Source: Flaccisagitta enflata
Taxonomy: Eukaryota > Chaetognatha > Sagittoidea > Aphragmophora
Assembly (NCBI GenBank): GCA_965153355.1
Contig: OZ231128.1
Span: forward strand, 43,958,001-44,022,000
DNA: 64,000 nucleotides
Direction of reading: 5' to 3'
The position numbers and the translations under genes were made by a program. A model generated the notes under the pieces. That model was not told where the DNA came from and did not search any database. It worked only from the letters and a program-made list of their open reading frames with translations. Of the stretch, positions 36,690-48,969 are shown piece after piece (positions within the stretch are counted from its first letter, which is position 1; every line of letters starts with the position of its first letter).

Positions 36690-36690
36690 T
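36506..36690. repeat. Interspersed-repeat head followed by (CTTT)n
   Basis: TTTTTAGTCGCGTGCTCTACAACCC and GGTCGGTCGGTC (a head with the hairpin deleted) passes directly into CTTT repeats with minor interruptions. Confidence 0.88.
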
Positions 36691-36691
36691 A

Positions 36692-37224
36692 GGACTGAAC
36701 AGTTGGGTGCTTCACATAGCAAAAGTTGGTTATTTCTTTTCGCCCTCTTTACCTAATGTGGAGTGACCAATTTTAGGACCTTTACCATTTTTGTTTTATT
36801 AAAAATGGTTTATCTTCCGTTTTTTAGAAAATTACTTTTAAAGACCTAATTTGCATAATGCAGTGGGATAAAACAATATGCTGACATTGTTTGAATCAGC
36901 TTTCATAATTTTTTACTCTTCATAGAATTGCAATTCTGCCTTTTTATTTGCTCTTTCATAACTTTTGTTCTGATATTTTAGTTTATCTTTACATATATCA
37001 TGATTTTTTAAAACAAATAATTGTCCTTTTTGTAACAAAACTACATAGGATTTTGCTGAATTCTGGGAAATCAGTGGAAACTTTAAGGCTAAAACAAAAA
37101 CGGAAGATGAAGGAATTTTGAAAAAAAGAAAAATGGTTATCTTCATGATTTTTGCTCCTCCACATTACCTAAGTAGAGTGAAGGGATACTCCCGACTTTT
37201 GCTATGTGAAGCACCCAAACTGAA
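36692..37224. mobile_element. Inverted-repeat element next to a (CTTT)n tract
   Basis: GGGTGCTTCACATAGCAAAA near the left end and its inverse (TTTTGCTATGTGAAGCACCC) near the right end, followed inward by matching CCTAATGTGGAG / CTCCACATTACCTAA. About 530 bp. No coding support. Confidence 0.65.
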
Positions 37225-37229
37225 CAGAT

Positions 37230-37700
37230 CACATTTTCAAACCTTACATGTCTTTGTTATTATGGTGGTGCAGGGAGACGTCGGTTATCGGTTTACATGC
37301 ATGCATTGGTGAGGTGGGTAATAACTACCTGCCTTATTACTGCATGTGTGTTGGCCCATACCCAGAGTCTCTTTCAGCATCTTACCTTACTTTTGATGCC
37401 CCTAAAGCAAGTTGAACTTTGTCTGATACTACACAAACAATATGATTAACACCCTCCGGATTGCAAACCTTCAAGCTTCCCATACTGTTCTCGTGGGACA
37501 TATTTTGTTGATAAGACTGTGTAACCTCCTTGAGCTGTAATTGATTACCTGCAAATTGTACCCAAGGATTGTCGTTTTATTCCACCTGCATTCTGAATTG
37601 CACTCATTTTGGATTTATGGCTTATTTGTGATCCCCTCTGAATAATATGCAAATGCGTCCCTCCCCCATGTATGTTCCAGAGAAATAAATGTTTACTTTA
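37230..37700. other. No gene seen; an AATAAA-type end before (CTTT)n
   Basis: CAGAGAAATAAATGTTTACTTTAC precedes CTTT repeats. It could be the 3' end of a retroposed sequence; this is only a possibility. Confidence 0.3.
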
Positions 37701-37705
37701 CTTTA

Positions 37706-37779
<74 letters not shown>

Positions 37780-37782
37780 CTC
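37700..37782. repeat. (CTTT)n microsatellite
   Basis: About 18 CTTT units. A degraded interspersed-repeat head (TTTTAGGTGCGCCATAGC, CTATAAGAAGCTCTC) follows at 37892. Confidence 0.93.
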
Positions 37783-38442
37783 TCTTTTGAGTCATAGACT
37801 AGCGACTCTATACAACCTAGGAAATAGGTCTTCGTTCACTTGAAGAGGAAGTTCATTCATTAAAAAGATATCTAGTGGCTGGGTGTTTTCTTTTAGGTGC
37901 GCCATAGCTTCTCTATAAGAAGCTCTCTCCGTCAGTCAGTCAGTTGGTCAGTCCATCACACTCGAATGAAAATTCACAAAAAATGCTGAAAATGACATGA
38001 AACCTCATCTTATTCATCATTTATGTTACTCATCATATCACATTCAAACTTGTTTGCATGAAGTTGTAATCATGAAATATTTAAAAAAAGGGAAAATCTT
38101 TAGAATGCGTTTGGCATTTCTCATAGAAAACCAGATCAAATTTCTGATGGTTATATCAGATGTCATAAAACCACGTGAAATATATGTAACAAATGATAGT
38201 TGCGATGCCTTTGGGTTTATCATGAGGGAATAAGACGTTAATCAGAGCTGCAAATATAATAAAACATGAAATGTGGAGGTGGGAGGGACGTTGACCGGCA
38301 ATAGGGCCTATTAGAAAGGAAACTAGGTGTAGGGGGGTCGGGTGGTTCTAGGTGGTCGGCTGGTATTTTTCAGCGTCAGGGGTGTATAGTAGCCACGGTG
38401 TGCCAGTTGGTCCATCGGTCAGCCCGTCACACTTTTACTTTT

Positions 38443-38866
38443 GGGCAGCGGCCCCGAAGGGGTCGATGACCTATGCTTTCACACACTCACTTTTCTCCTT
38501 CTTCTCCTTCTTCTCCTTCTCCTCCATTGTACCCCCCCCCCCCGACCTCCAGGCCCATATCTCCGCCTCGCGGCCCATATCCCACCCAGCCTTGAGGCCC
38601 AAATTCCAGTCTTGAGGCCCAAATCCCAACCTAAAGGCTCAAATCCTATCTTAAGGCCAAAATCCCATCTTCGAGGCTCAAATCCCAGCCTCGAGGGATT
38701 TGGGCCTCAGGACTGGGATTTGGGCCTCAAGGCAGGGATATGGGCCTCGAGGCTGAGATATGGGCCTGGAGATTGGGGGAGGGGGGACGGAGGAGGAGAA
38801 GGAGAAGAAGGAGCAAATTCCTCTGTGTGAAAGCATAGGTCATCGACCCCTTCGGGGCCGCTGCCC
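38443..38866. mobile_element. Foldback element, almost fully palindromic
   Basis: GGGCAGCGGCCCCGAAGGGG, TCGATGACCTATGCTTTCAC at the left is inverted at 38826-38866. The interior repeats (CTTGAGGCCCAAATCCCA on the left, TGGGATTTGGGCCTCAAGGC on the right) are also inverse to each other. Confidence 0.85.
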
Positions 38867-39204
38867 TGCTCCCCCTTCAAATGGTCAAGTGACCTCAAAT
38901 ATGGCCCCTGCCCACTACGATCAGCAAAAAATGACCGAAGTTATGTGACAGCCAGTGGCAATGATTAAAAATGTGTGAAATAACGGTAGAAGCCTGGAGG
39001 AAAAATTTCATGGCTCTCTGTGGCCTAAAACCATCGGCAGCGACCCTCTGAAAATAACAAAGAAAGTAAAAGGCTTTTTTTTATTTCAGGAATTTCTCTT
39101 TAATTTCTGTGTTAACTTTGAAGTTTCGCTGCTGATGGTTTTAGGTCACGTGGGGTAAGAAATTTTGTTTGCTGGCCATCTTCCGCATATTGCAACATGC
39201 CAGC

Positions 39205-40431
39205 TAGGGCCGGCAGTAGTTAACTTTAACTAGCTAGTTAACTAGTTAATTTTCTCAAAATGGTAGTAGTTAACTAGACCAAATTAACTAGTTAAGATAG
39301 TTAAAACAAAAAAAAGTGGTATTTAATTGATAAGTCCTTTTAAACACTTTTTTTTTGGTAAAAAAAAGATTTTTAAGCTTGCTTTTTTGTTCAAAATAGG
39401 GTCTGCGACTATTTTTGTGCGTCTGTACTCTGCAAGACTGCATTGAGTCACAACTGAAAATGATCATGATGCAAAAATTACATTCTAATACCATTTTCTG
39501 CACCCATATGTGGAATCATGACAGGCTCAAAGATGATCCATTATTTGATAATAGCGTGTTACTCAGAATTGGTCCGAAATTCAGGAGGCCAATATGGTCA
39601 TTTGACCCAAGACAACAACTTTGTTATATTCTACCTCTTTGGTGGTTAAAATTATCCTTCTCAGTCCATTTTGTCTTTTTGGTCTATTTCTCTGAAAGTT
39701 TCTCTCAAGTAGATAATTTCATCTCATGTAATATTCTGCCTAATTCAATATGGATTCATCAATTGCACTTAAATGAATATTCATTAGTCTGTATCTGTCA
39801 GCATGTTTGTCACTTCATCAGTCTACTTTTTCAATTTCTCTGAATGGTGATAAAGACGACAAAATTTATTAAAGCAAAAGACATCACCTACATGAATAAG
39901 ATTAGCAAGAACTCATGATTTTTAAACAATTTGGCTTGATCTTTGATCAGTTGTCCCGTCAAAATCAAAGATGAATTAGCTGTTCAATGGCCTTTGTGTC
40001 TTTAATTGATGTAGAAAGAGATTTCGATGCAGCAGGACCGCCTGTTTCTAAAATGAGAGGTTCTCTCTCCAACAAAAGTTTTGATAATCTTGGCTTTCTT
40101 AGAAACTACTTAGTCTTAGGAAATCAATTCAATTGCTCTTCATTTGGAAATAATGGACTTGATGCTTTGATTTGAGGTTGAAAAAATCTTGAAATAATCA
40201 ATTTTTGCTATTTGAACTTGTTTTATGAAAATTCTAACTTATGAATGATTTCAAAAAAATTACAAGATGGAAAAACCTGACTTGATGATTGAGAGATATG
40301 TGGCTTACCAAAGAAATACACTTGATAACAATAGAATCTGTTTTTAACTACTTTAGTAGTTAACTAGGCAAAAAAGTAGTTAGTTAACTATTAACTAGTT
40401 AATTTTTAATCCTTAACTACTGCCGGTCCTA
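39205..40431. mobile_element. hAT-like non-autonomous element with TTAACTAGT-rich ends
   Basis: TAGGGCCGGCAGTAGTTAAC at the left and TTAACTACTGCCGGTCCTA at the right form inverted ends. Both ends are followed inward by several TTAACTAGTTAA palindromes. An open frame of 142 codons at 39415-39843 shows no transposase motif. TAGGG-type ends suggest hAT, but I could not find a clean 8-bp target duplication. Confidence 0.65.
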
Positions 40432-40701
40432 ATATTGCCAGCGCACTGCATTGGGTGATTGGAAAACTTCGGTTTTTTTCTTACTGAGCAAACTGCCCGC
40501 CCGCACGCGACTGTGGTAGCCGTGCATCACTTTTCGCTTGATTTGTAGAAAGTGCGTTAAATTTTTCAATGCAAAATAGTTTTCCATCAAACATTCTATA
40601 AATGTAAAACCATAACTATGAATAGCAGCCCAAAGGCAGTAAGTGGTCAGCGGTGCCCGTGCCCTGCTTGAGTAGGAAGTGATGAAGGTGGAGAGGGAGC
40701 A

Positions 40702-41526
40702 GGGCAGCGGCCCCGAAGGGGACAAAGTCCTGTAGAACACAGGGGGAATCTGTCCGTCCGTCCATCCGTTTGTCCGTCCGTCCGTCCTGTTTGCCTTCCT
40801 TCTGTCCAGGATGCCCTGTTATTCAAATTTTCATTGAATATCAAGGAGAACTGACAAAAGGCAGAATATGGACAATGGTACCCTTGCCATTTTTGTATAG
40901 TTTGTAGGTTAAGTTGAGGCAGGAGCAGGCCAGGATCTGGGTCTCTGAGGCCAGAATCTGGGTCTCAGAGACCAATTTCTTGGTCTCAGAGGCAAGGATT
41001 TCAGTTTCTGAGGTCAGGATTTGGTCCTCTGAGGCTAGGATTTAGGTCTTTTAGGCCAGCACCTAGGTCTTGGAGGTCAGAATCTGGGTCTCAAAGGTCA
41101 GGATCTGGGTCTTTAAGGCTTGGATGTGGGTTTTTGGAGCCAGAATCTAAGTTTAAGGGGCCAAGATGATGGTACTCAGGCCAGAATTCAGGTTTTCTAG
41201 CCAGATAAGGCCCATTTTGCCTGGATTTGGCCAATTTTGGGCGGATTTGGACCATTTTGCTCGGATTTGGGCAATACAGTTTGGATTTGGGCCCCAAAGG
41301 AGACGAAGCCGAGGGTGGGGTAGGGGGGGGACGGACGGACGTACGGACGTACGGACGGACGGATAGAAGGACGGACGGACGGACGGACGGACGGACGGAC
41401 GGACGGACGGACGGACGGACGGACGCACGCACGCACGCACGGACGCACGGACGCACGGACGCACGGACGCACGGACAGATTCCCCCTGTGTTCTACAGGA
41501 CTTCGTCCCCTTTGGGGCCGCTGCCC
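40702..41526. mobile_element. Foldback element with internal repeats and expanded (GGAC)n
   Basis: GGGCAGCGGCCCCGAAGGGG, ACAAAGTCCTGTAGAACACA on the left is inverted at 41470-41526. The interior has GGTCTCTGAGGCCAGAATCT-type repeats (40930-41160) and a GGAC/GCAC tract (about 41328-41470) next to the right arm. Confidence 0.82.
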
Positions 41527-42139
41527 AAAAAAGAATAGAACGATGGAACAAGGTTAGGTACATGGGCTAAGACGGTACGCTTGGCGTTATCTATTTTTAG
41601 CTGTATCCCAAGCTTTATGCCCTTAGCCCTTTTCCAAGCCCTATCAGACCTATCCAAAGCTGAATTTCATGATGAATAGAATGGTGATAATCAAGGATCA
41701 TTTGGACAAAAGTCGAAGAATACCTTCAGCTTTTTGAGACCTACGGCGGAAATCGATTTTCCTTTTTTTTCATGAGGCGTTTGGGGAAGTTGATCAATTT
41801 TGGGAGCTGAATGGGACTACGCATGAAATTAATAGCTAAGAAAGAGCTAGATCTCCTCTTTCAGATGATGCCAAGCAGAATTCTGTGCGACCAATAGTTT
41901 CGGAGCTATGATTTTCTGAATCTTTTTTTATTTTTTTACATTTTTCGCATTTTTCCCCAAAATTAGGAATTAAGTTATTGAAGTTTATTTCAACTTCAAA
42001 TTGTCCCAGATGATGATTATGCATGCTGGCAGCAAAGTCTCTCACTCTTTTAATCGTGGAATCTATAAGAGGCTTTGTCCATCTGTCTGTCAGTCCATCC
42101 GTTGGTCTGTTGGTCCATCATTCTATCCATGGTGATCAA

Positions 42140-42285
42140 GTCAAAAGTGGAAAAACAAGCTCTCTCTCTCTGTTTCTCTGTCTGGCTCTCTCATTCATTC
42201 TCTCTCTATCTGTCCATCTGTCTGTCTGTCCATCTGTCTGTCTGTCCATCTGTCTGTCCGTCCATTTGTCTGTCTCTCCATTGTT

Positions 42286-42351
<66 letters not shown>

Positions 42352-42352
42352 A
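42140..42352. repeat. (CTGT)n/(CCAT)n and (CT)n microsatellites
   Basis: CTGTCCAT mixtures pass into CT repeats, preceded by a degraded interspersed-repeat head (CTATAAGAGGCTTTGTCC at 42063). No gene seen in 42360-42840. Confidence 0.88.
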
Positions 42353-42843
42353 GCATTTACGACTTTTTTCCTACGACGATAAGCCTCCTTTATTGGTAAA
42401 TGAGATGAGGTTTTCATTGATTTCGAACATTTTCCCAATCCACTTTCACTGTGAGTAAGTTCCGTTGCTGGCGTTTATGGTTATGCGCTGTTCGTTTAAG
42501 TCTCTCCGGGAACAGCGATTTCACCACCACGTCATCGTCATCATCTTAATCACACGATGTCGCGATTTTAGCTGGTTTGAAATTGATTTTGAATTCTTTT
42601 TCATGGGATGAATGCCTAAGCGGGTGATAGATTAACGACGAAACTTAATAACATGCCACAAAGTCAAGCAGTTAGCAAGGGACAGTGTCTTGCCACTTGC
42701 ACAACAAAATATGGAAAAGAGGACTTAAGAAAACCACAAAGAGAGCGCAATGTCAATGATGTATTACACTCATCCATTCGACAAGATAAGGCAAAAGGAT
42801 GGAAATAAGAGCAGAAAAATAAAACAGAGAAACGGAATCAAAT

Positions 42844-42994
<151 letters not shown>

Positions 42995-43013
42995 GTCAAT
43001 AATAGGCCTCTAC

Positions 43014-43135
43014 TACAAATCGTGGACGGGTGGGCAGGGGCAGTATGGCGAAAAAAATGCTCAAATTTCGAAAAAGTTACGTTGGACCGACTGACAGACG
43101 GACGGACAGACACAGCGTGGTATAGAGTCGCGTAG
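43014..43135 (+). mobile_element. Short interspersed repeat, truncated at both ends
   Basis: GACGGGTGGGCAGGGGCAGT, a GACTGACAGACGGACGG stretch and ACAGCGTGGTATAGAGTCGC + GTAG. It stops in the middle of the terminal hairpin, directly before the exon candidate at 43136. Confidence 0.65.
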
Positions 43136-43205
43136 AATTACTGAAATTGACTTGCAATGCTTCACATACAGAACCAACTGCTTTGAAAGATACAAAGCTG
43201 AGCAA
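43136..43205 (+). CDS. Possible small exon abutting a truncated interspersed repeat
   Basis: Open codons ITEIDLQCFTYRTNC then FERYKAEQ end at a GTAAGC donor. The only nearby AG (43134-43135) is supplied by the end of a truncated interspersed repeat and lacks a pyrimidine tract. The alternative acceptor at 43170-43171 would leave 34 nt. The peptide looks non-random, but no family was recognised and no partner exon was found. Confidence 0.3.
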
Positions 43206-43494
43206 GTAAGCATATATACTGGTAAGGTTTGTTCTATATTGGGAAAAGGATGGAGAGTATGGTACCGCGAGGAGAGATATTACCGGCAGAGATGACCACG
43301 AAGGGGGACATCTCTCTTTGCTAGATAAGGCAGACAAATGAAGCATGCGCGATTGAGTGAGACGACAATATTGCGTTTGCCGGGGAAGACCATGTCATTT
43401 GCGCCTGCTCAGACTGCGGGAGCAACACAAGGATGGGGATTGAAGGGATAACACCGAGAGAAGATGATTATATAAAGGAGGTGAACATGAAGAG

Positions 43495-44048
43495 GAAAAA
43501 GAAGGAGAAGAAGAAGAAGAAGAAGAAGAAGAAGAAGAAGAAGAAGAAGAAGAAGAAGAAGAAGAAGAAGAAGAAGAAGAAGAAGAAGAAGAAGAAAAAA
43601 GAAAAGGAAAAAGAAAGAAAAAGAAGAAGAAGAAAAAGACAAAGACAAAGAAAAAGAAATAGAAAAAGAAAAAGAAAAAGAAAAAGAAAAAGAAAAAGAA
43701 GAAGAAGAAGAAGAAGAAGAAGAAGAAGAAGAAGAAGAAGAAGAAGAAGAAGAAAAAGAAAAAGAAAAAGAAAAAGAAAAAGAAGAAGAAGAAGAAACAG
43801 AAAAAGAAAAAGAAGAAGAAGAAGAAGAAGAAGAAGAAGAAGAAGAAGAAGAAGAAGAAGAAGAAGAAGAAGAAGAAGAAAAAGAAAAAGAAAAAGAAAA
43901 AGAAAAAGAAAAAGAAAAAGAAGAAGGGAAAGAAAAAGAAAAAGAAAAAGAAGAAGAAAAAGAAAAAGAAAAAGAAAAAGAAAAAGAAGAAGAAGAAGAA
44001 GAAGAAAAAGAAAAAGAAAAAGAAAAAGAAAAAGAAAAAGAAAAAGAA

Positions 44049-44110
<62 letters not shown>

Positions 44111-44374
44111 AGAAAAAGAAAAAGAAAAAGAAAAAGAAAAAGAAAAAGAAAAAGAAAAAGAAAAAGAAAAAGAAAAAGAAAAAGAAAGAAAAAGAAAGAA
44201 AAAGAAAAAGAAAAAGAAAAAGAAAAAGAAAAAGAAAAAAAGAAAGAAGAAGAAGAAGAAGAAGAAGAAGAAGAAAAAGAAAAAGAAAAAGAAAAAGAAG
44301 AAGAAAAAAAAGAGGGAGAAGAAGAAGAAGAAGAAGAAGAAGAAGAAGAAGAAGAAGAAGAAGAAGAAGAAGAA

Positions 44375-44405
<31 letters not shown>

Positions 44406-44585
44406 CAGTAGAAGTAGGAGGAAAAAAGAAAAAAATAAGAGATGGGATGGGATATAACAAAATGGATGACAAAGAAAAAAATATTCATGTAAAAATGATT
44501 AAAAAAAAAGAAATAAGAAAAGAAAAAGGAAGAGAAAAAAGAAGAGAAAAAGAGAAAGAAGGAAAAAGAAAAAAGAAAAAGGAGT
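43495..44585. repeat. Purine tract of about 1.1 kb: (GAA)n, (GAAAAA)n, (GAAAAC)n
   Basis: Blocks of GAA alternate with AAAAAG and, at 44053-44108, nine AAAACG units. Nearly all + strand bases are purines. Reverse and forward frames of several hundred codons here are low-complexity artefacts. Confidence 0.95.
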
Positions 44586-44879
44586 AAAATAGTAACGAGT
44601 AAAAAAAACACGAAGGAAAAGGAGAAAAGGGGAGATTGGGGAAAAAGAATTACGAGGGGAAAAAAAGAAAGACAGAAATTCCGAAGAAAGCGGAAAGGAT
44701 AAGCGAGAAAAAGAAGGCATATATGATATGGGAAACGGAACACGTTGCTTTGACATTCATTCTTAATGTTAAAAGAGAAGTGAGGAAAACGAAGAATCAA
44801 CATCACATGAGGATCGTGTTTGCTCGTCGCCTCGTCACAGAGTAACCGCAAACAACAAGGCACGAAGGACTTGGTTGCC

Positions 44880-45240
44880 AAAATGTTGCATCCTGCAAAT
44901 GATTAGGAAATATAGGAGGTGCCTGCTGAGTCCTAGTGCCTGCTTGATCTCAGGCACCATAGAATCATGCATATTTTAGGCATAAAGGGACCCGAGTCGA
45001 AGACAGAATTTCCATAGACACCAGTAGAGATTGTCCGACCAACAAGAAGAAAAAAAACTTGGCCAGATTAAATCCAAATGATGATGATCGTTGGCAAAAC
45101 GAACATGCACCATTTCCATCGGGAGAGAACGTTTGTCAAATAGAAAGATATCAGACAATTCACTTGACTCGCGTCTACATTCCATTAATATGAAAACTAT
45201 TATCTTGGAACAAGTAAAAATGCAAGAAAGAATTAATTCA
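44880..45240. other. No recognised feature
   Basis: Non-repetitive sequence without a supported gene. Short open frames only. Confidence 0.4.
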
Positions 45241-45275
45241 TTTCATGCCAGATTGAACTATGTCTCTTATGTATT

Positions 45276-45664
45276 TATTAGTCGCGTGCACGCGACTCTA
45301 CAACCCGCTTTGTCGGTCCGTCCGTCCGTCCGTCCGTCCGTCCGGTCCGTCCGTCGGTCCGTCCGTCACACTTTACTTTTTTGTACTATAACGTCAACTC
45401 TTAGGTCATTTTAAGTCATTTTAAGTCATTTATAGTTATTTTAAGTCATTTTGAGTCAGTCTAAGTCATTTTAAGTCATTTTAAGTCATTTTAAGTCATT
45501 TTAAGTTATTTTAAGTTATTTTTGGTTTTTTGTTTTTTTAGTCATTTTAAGTCAATTTTGGTCATTTTAGGTCATTCTAAGTCATTGAAAGTCATTCTAA
45601 GTCATTCTAAGTCACTCTTTGTCTGTAAGTCTCGCACGCGACTTATAGGTGTTGGCCTTGTTTA
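45276..45664 (-). mobile_element. Short interspersed repeat containing a TTTTAAGTCA tandem repeat
   Basis: Its ends are ATTAGTCGCGTGCACGCGAC and TCGCACGCGACTTATAGGTG + TTGGCCTTGTTTA. Between them lie about 210 bp (45405-45620) of a 10-bp repeat, TTTTAAGTCA with variants. A relative in the opposite orientation is at 63146-63265 (TGACTTAAAA units), so the repeat-bearing form is a subfamily. Confidence 0.75.
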
Positions 45665-45679
45665 TTTATCATTTACATG

Positions 45680-45750
45680 TATCTAGTTTTTTATTTATTC
45701 ATTAATTTATTTATTTTTTTATCTATTTATTTATTCTTTTATTTATTCAT

Positions 45751-45781
<31 letters not shown>

Positions 45782-45785
45782 TTTT

Positions 45786-45828
<43 letters not shown>

Positions 45829-45935
45829 TCTATTCATTTATTTATTCATTTATTTATTTATTTATCTATTTATTTATTTATTCATTTATTTATTTATCTA
45901 TTTATTTATCTATTTTTTTATTTATCTATTTATAT
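45680..45935. repeat. (ATTT)n microsatellite
   Basis: ATTT with scattered CATT and CTAT variants for about 250 bp. It begins about 15 bp after the end of the interspersed repeat at 45276-45664. Confidence 0.95.
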
Positions 45936-45962
45936 GATGTGTGCAACAATTCCTCCTATATA

Positions 45963-46910
45963 CAGGGTTTTTCACGCCAACACGCCAATTACAAAACAAT
46001 ATTTCTCAGCTTCTAGTGATGATAATCGTATTCTGAAAAAAGATATGGATAGCTCATGAGCTCCGATTTTGTGTGCTTGCTTTGACTATGGTAAATTGCC
46101 GTGATGTTCACCTGTCAGAGACCTCTACAAGAAACTCGATTTCTGGGTTTCCACTTCAGAAAAAAAAATTTCTGTCCTGAAAATGAAGCATCAGCTTTGA
46201 AGGTGCGCTGCTTCTTACTCCATAGAGCCATGGACCACAAATTGGTCCCACTTTAAAGGGTTTTCTTAACTCTTCATAACGCGACCAATCCAGGGCCTGT
46301 AGCTCAATTTGTTTAGAAGCAGTGCTGCTTCAAAGTTAATGGTGCTTGTCAGTGAACGTGGGCCCCGTGAAGGTATGGCGATGTGGACGAGTGCCATACA
46401 ACTATTCACTTACTCAATCTGCCGAAGGCAAAGATGCCACCAAAATTTCATTAGGGTACCAACCGTTGGTTTTACCAACCAATAGGCTGACCAACGAGCT
46501 AACTAATGGAACAAAGAAAGACCAACAGGAGCAAGTACGCAGTGCGAGACAACATCTTTGAGCAGTTCCATTTCAAAGAAGGAATTTCACGTAATTACAC
46601 GTTTCTTTTCTCAGCTCTATCTTTCTACAAAAAGTAATTTATACGTACTAATTGGAATACTTAACTAAAGTCTCATAATCTAATGCTTTTTGACATGGCC
46701 CAAGACTGAAACAATGCTTTCCTTGAGATTGTGGCTTGTTGGCTGGTAGCCAAATTTTGGGAACTACTTTGAATGACACCATCACTGTTTAAGATAACAA
46801 CATCGGAGCTGAAGGGCTTAGATCACTTTTCAGAAATCAATTATCATGTCTAGGAGATGAGAATTGAGAAACATCATTTTGTAATCGGCGTGTTGGCGTG
46901 AAAAACCCTG
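45963..46910. mobile_element. TA-flanked inverted-repeat element, family 2
   Basis: CAGGGTTTTTCACGCCAACA at the left, TGTTGGCGTGAAAAACCCTG at the right, with TA on both sides (45961-45962, 46911-46912). The 948-bp interior has no long coding frame. Confidence 0.85.
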
Positions 46911-47005
46911 TAAAACTCATGCAATTATCTAAAAAAGAAACATTAAACTTTAAAGAAAATCTGAAAAAATACGGACATTTATAAAGTGTAAGCTTCCATT
47001 ACATA

Positions 47006-48095
47006 CAGGGTGAACATTGTTAGTGCAAAAAAGTATTAAGCTTTTACTCCTTGATGCTTCATCTTCATGACCTGGAATCATATTCTTCTTATAGTGTAAG
47101 AGGGGGATTTCTGATGGACATTGACTCATGATATTTGGCGTTTATAATCATGCCTGTGATATATCCTTTTTATATTGATAACGTTGTTGTCCTTTCCGTA
47201 TGATACTATTTGATAATGATTGCTTACCGATGGAATATCAGATGACATAGATTCTGTATCTGTCTCTCTTTCCCTTAGACAGATTCGGGGTCTCTGGAGA
47301 TGTGATATTCGATCAGGCCGCCCTTTACAACATACTAATCCATATTCCATTTGTCAGTCAGTCAGTCTGTGATGAGTCCATAATCATCTATCATCGATGG
47401 CGAATACTATCAATTTGTAAAGACTTCATGAATACGATATACATCGTGTATAGACCTCATGGAAATAATCATTCGTTGGAACAATCATTAAATCCGATGT
47501 GCTTGGACAATCATTCATCACACCTCATCCATGTGAGCAGGTGAGCATCGCCATAAGCACGGGGTGATATGCCGGCTTATAATAGTATTATGCTTGACGT
47601 TTTTTGTGTCAAAATTTCATGGGTCTGAGTCGAATAGTTTGTTCATAACAACAGTTTGAAGTAAAATGAAGATTTACAGCTTAAGCTTGATTACTGAATT
47701 TTTTAATCTGGGCAGTTTCTTTTTGAATTGTTTTGATGTTAAAATGACTTAAGCCACAGATGCTACCTTGGTCTTAAATGAAAGAGAGTCAAATTATCTC
47801 CCATTTGAGATCAATCTGGCATTCATAGCTCAAGTCGTCTTCATATGAGAGCAAATCAAAGAAAACTTTCCTGTCTAAAGAAGAAGATTTTGAGCTGAAA
47901 ATGAGCTTCTTCTAGAAATGCCTCTTTTACTTCAATTCAATGTTGTGGACAAACTATTCAACTTAGACCCATGAAATTTTGATACAAAAAACGTCAAACA
48001 TAGTACTTTAGAAGAAAAGTGATTCCAGGTCAGGAAAATGAAGCATCTAGGAGCAAGAGCTTAATACTTTTTTGCATTTGACAATGTTCACACTG
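47006..48095. mobile_element. TA-flanked element with a nested inverted repeat, family 3
   Basis: Outer ends CAGGGTGAACATTGTTAGTG and CAATGTTCACACTG are flanked by TA and pair for about 90 bp. A second inverted pair (GACGTTTTTTGTGTCAAAAT at 47596 and its inverse ending 47995) lies inside, sharing CATGGGTCTGAGTC with the region 51960-53050. Confidence 0.78.
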
Positions 48096-48325
48096 TACAC
48101 ATACATACCTAAAATATGTTTTTTTGAAACGCTATCAAAATTCCTCAGGTATATACTTTTTACTAAATGTGTCATATTTCTTCTATTTGAAATAAAATCT
48201 TAAGTGTATTTTAGAAAAATATATAAAACATTTTAAGGAAAGGGTATTGTTAGAGCTGTCCTCTGGCATTGATCGAGTTACTAACATTCATGCTAGTCTT
48301 TTTCAAAATCTCTATATATATCTAT

Positions 48326-48596
48326 TTATTTATTCATTCATACATTCATTCATTCATTCATTCATTCATTCATTCATTCATTCATTCATTCATTCATTCA
48401 TTCATTCATTCATTCATTCATTCAATCATTCATTTATTTTTTCATCTATTCATTTATTCATTTATTTATTTATCTATCTATTTATCTGTTTATTCATTTA
48501 TTTATCTATTCATCTATTCATTTATTTATCTATTTATTTATGTATCTATTTATCTATTTATTCATTTGATCTTTTATCTATTCATTTATTTATGCT
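48326..48596. repeat. (ATTC)n passing into (ATTT)n/(ATCT)n
   Basis: ATTC repeats to about 48425 change into ATTT/ATCT mixtures. Confidence 0.94.
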
Positions 48597-48969
48597 TACT
48601 TAAGTTTTGAATATGAAATCTGAATCGTTGGAGCCATGGGTCTCTGCTTGGCGGCATTTGATAACAGCCTTGTCCAATAGCTCAAAAACGGTCATTAATT
48701 TCATCATATACTTAAGGACATGAAATCGGTTTCTAAACAACTTAGTTTCAGTGCGGAGCGGCTGATCATAGAAATGTTGGAATCGTATTTTCTCCTTGGG
48801 ATCAAATGTAAAAAAGGGTGAGTCCCTCACCCTTCTAAAACAAGGCCAAGAGATGTCCAATAGATGCGTCCTCTTTAGATGTAAGATATTTTCATACAAA
48901 TTACTAAGTTATAAAGATATTAAGATATAATGATATGAAAATATAAAGATACAGAGATAAAGACATAAA

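Noticed and set aside
39415-39843. 142-codon frame inside the hAT-like element as a transposase
   Set aside because: No BED finger, DDE or dimerisation motif visible; the frame is short and hydrophobic.
43409-44881. Open frame of 490 codons (minus) and 384 codons (plus)
   Set aside because: Low-complexity Phe/Ser or Lys/Arg/Glu readings of the purine tract; openness follows from the absence of stop codons in the repeat.
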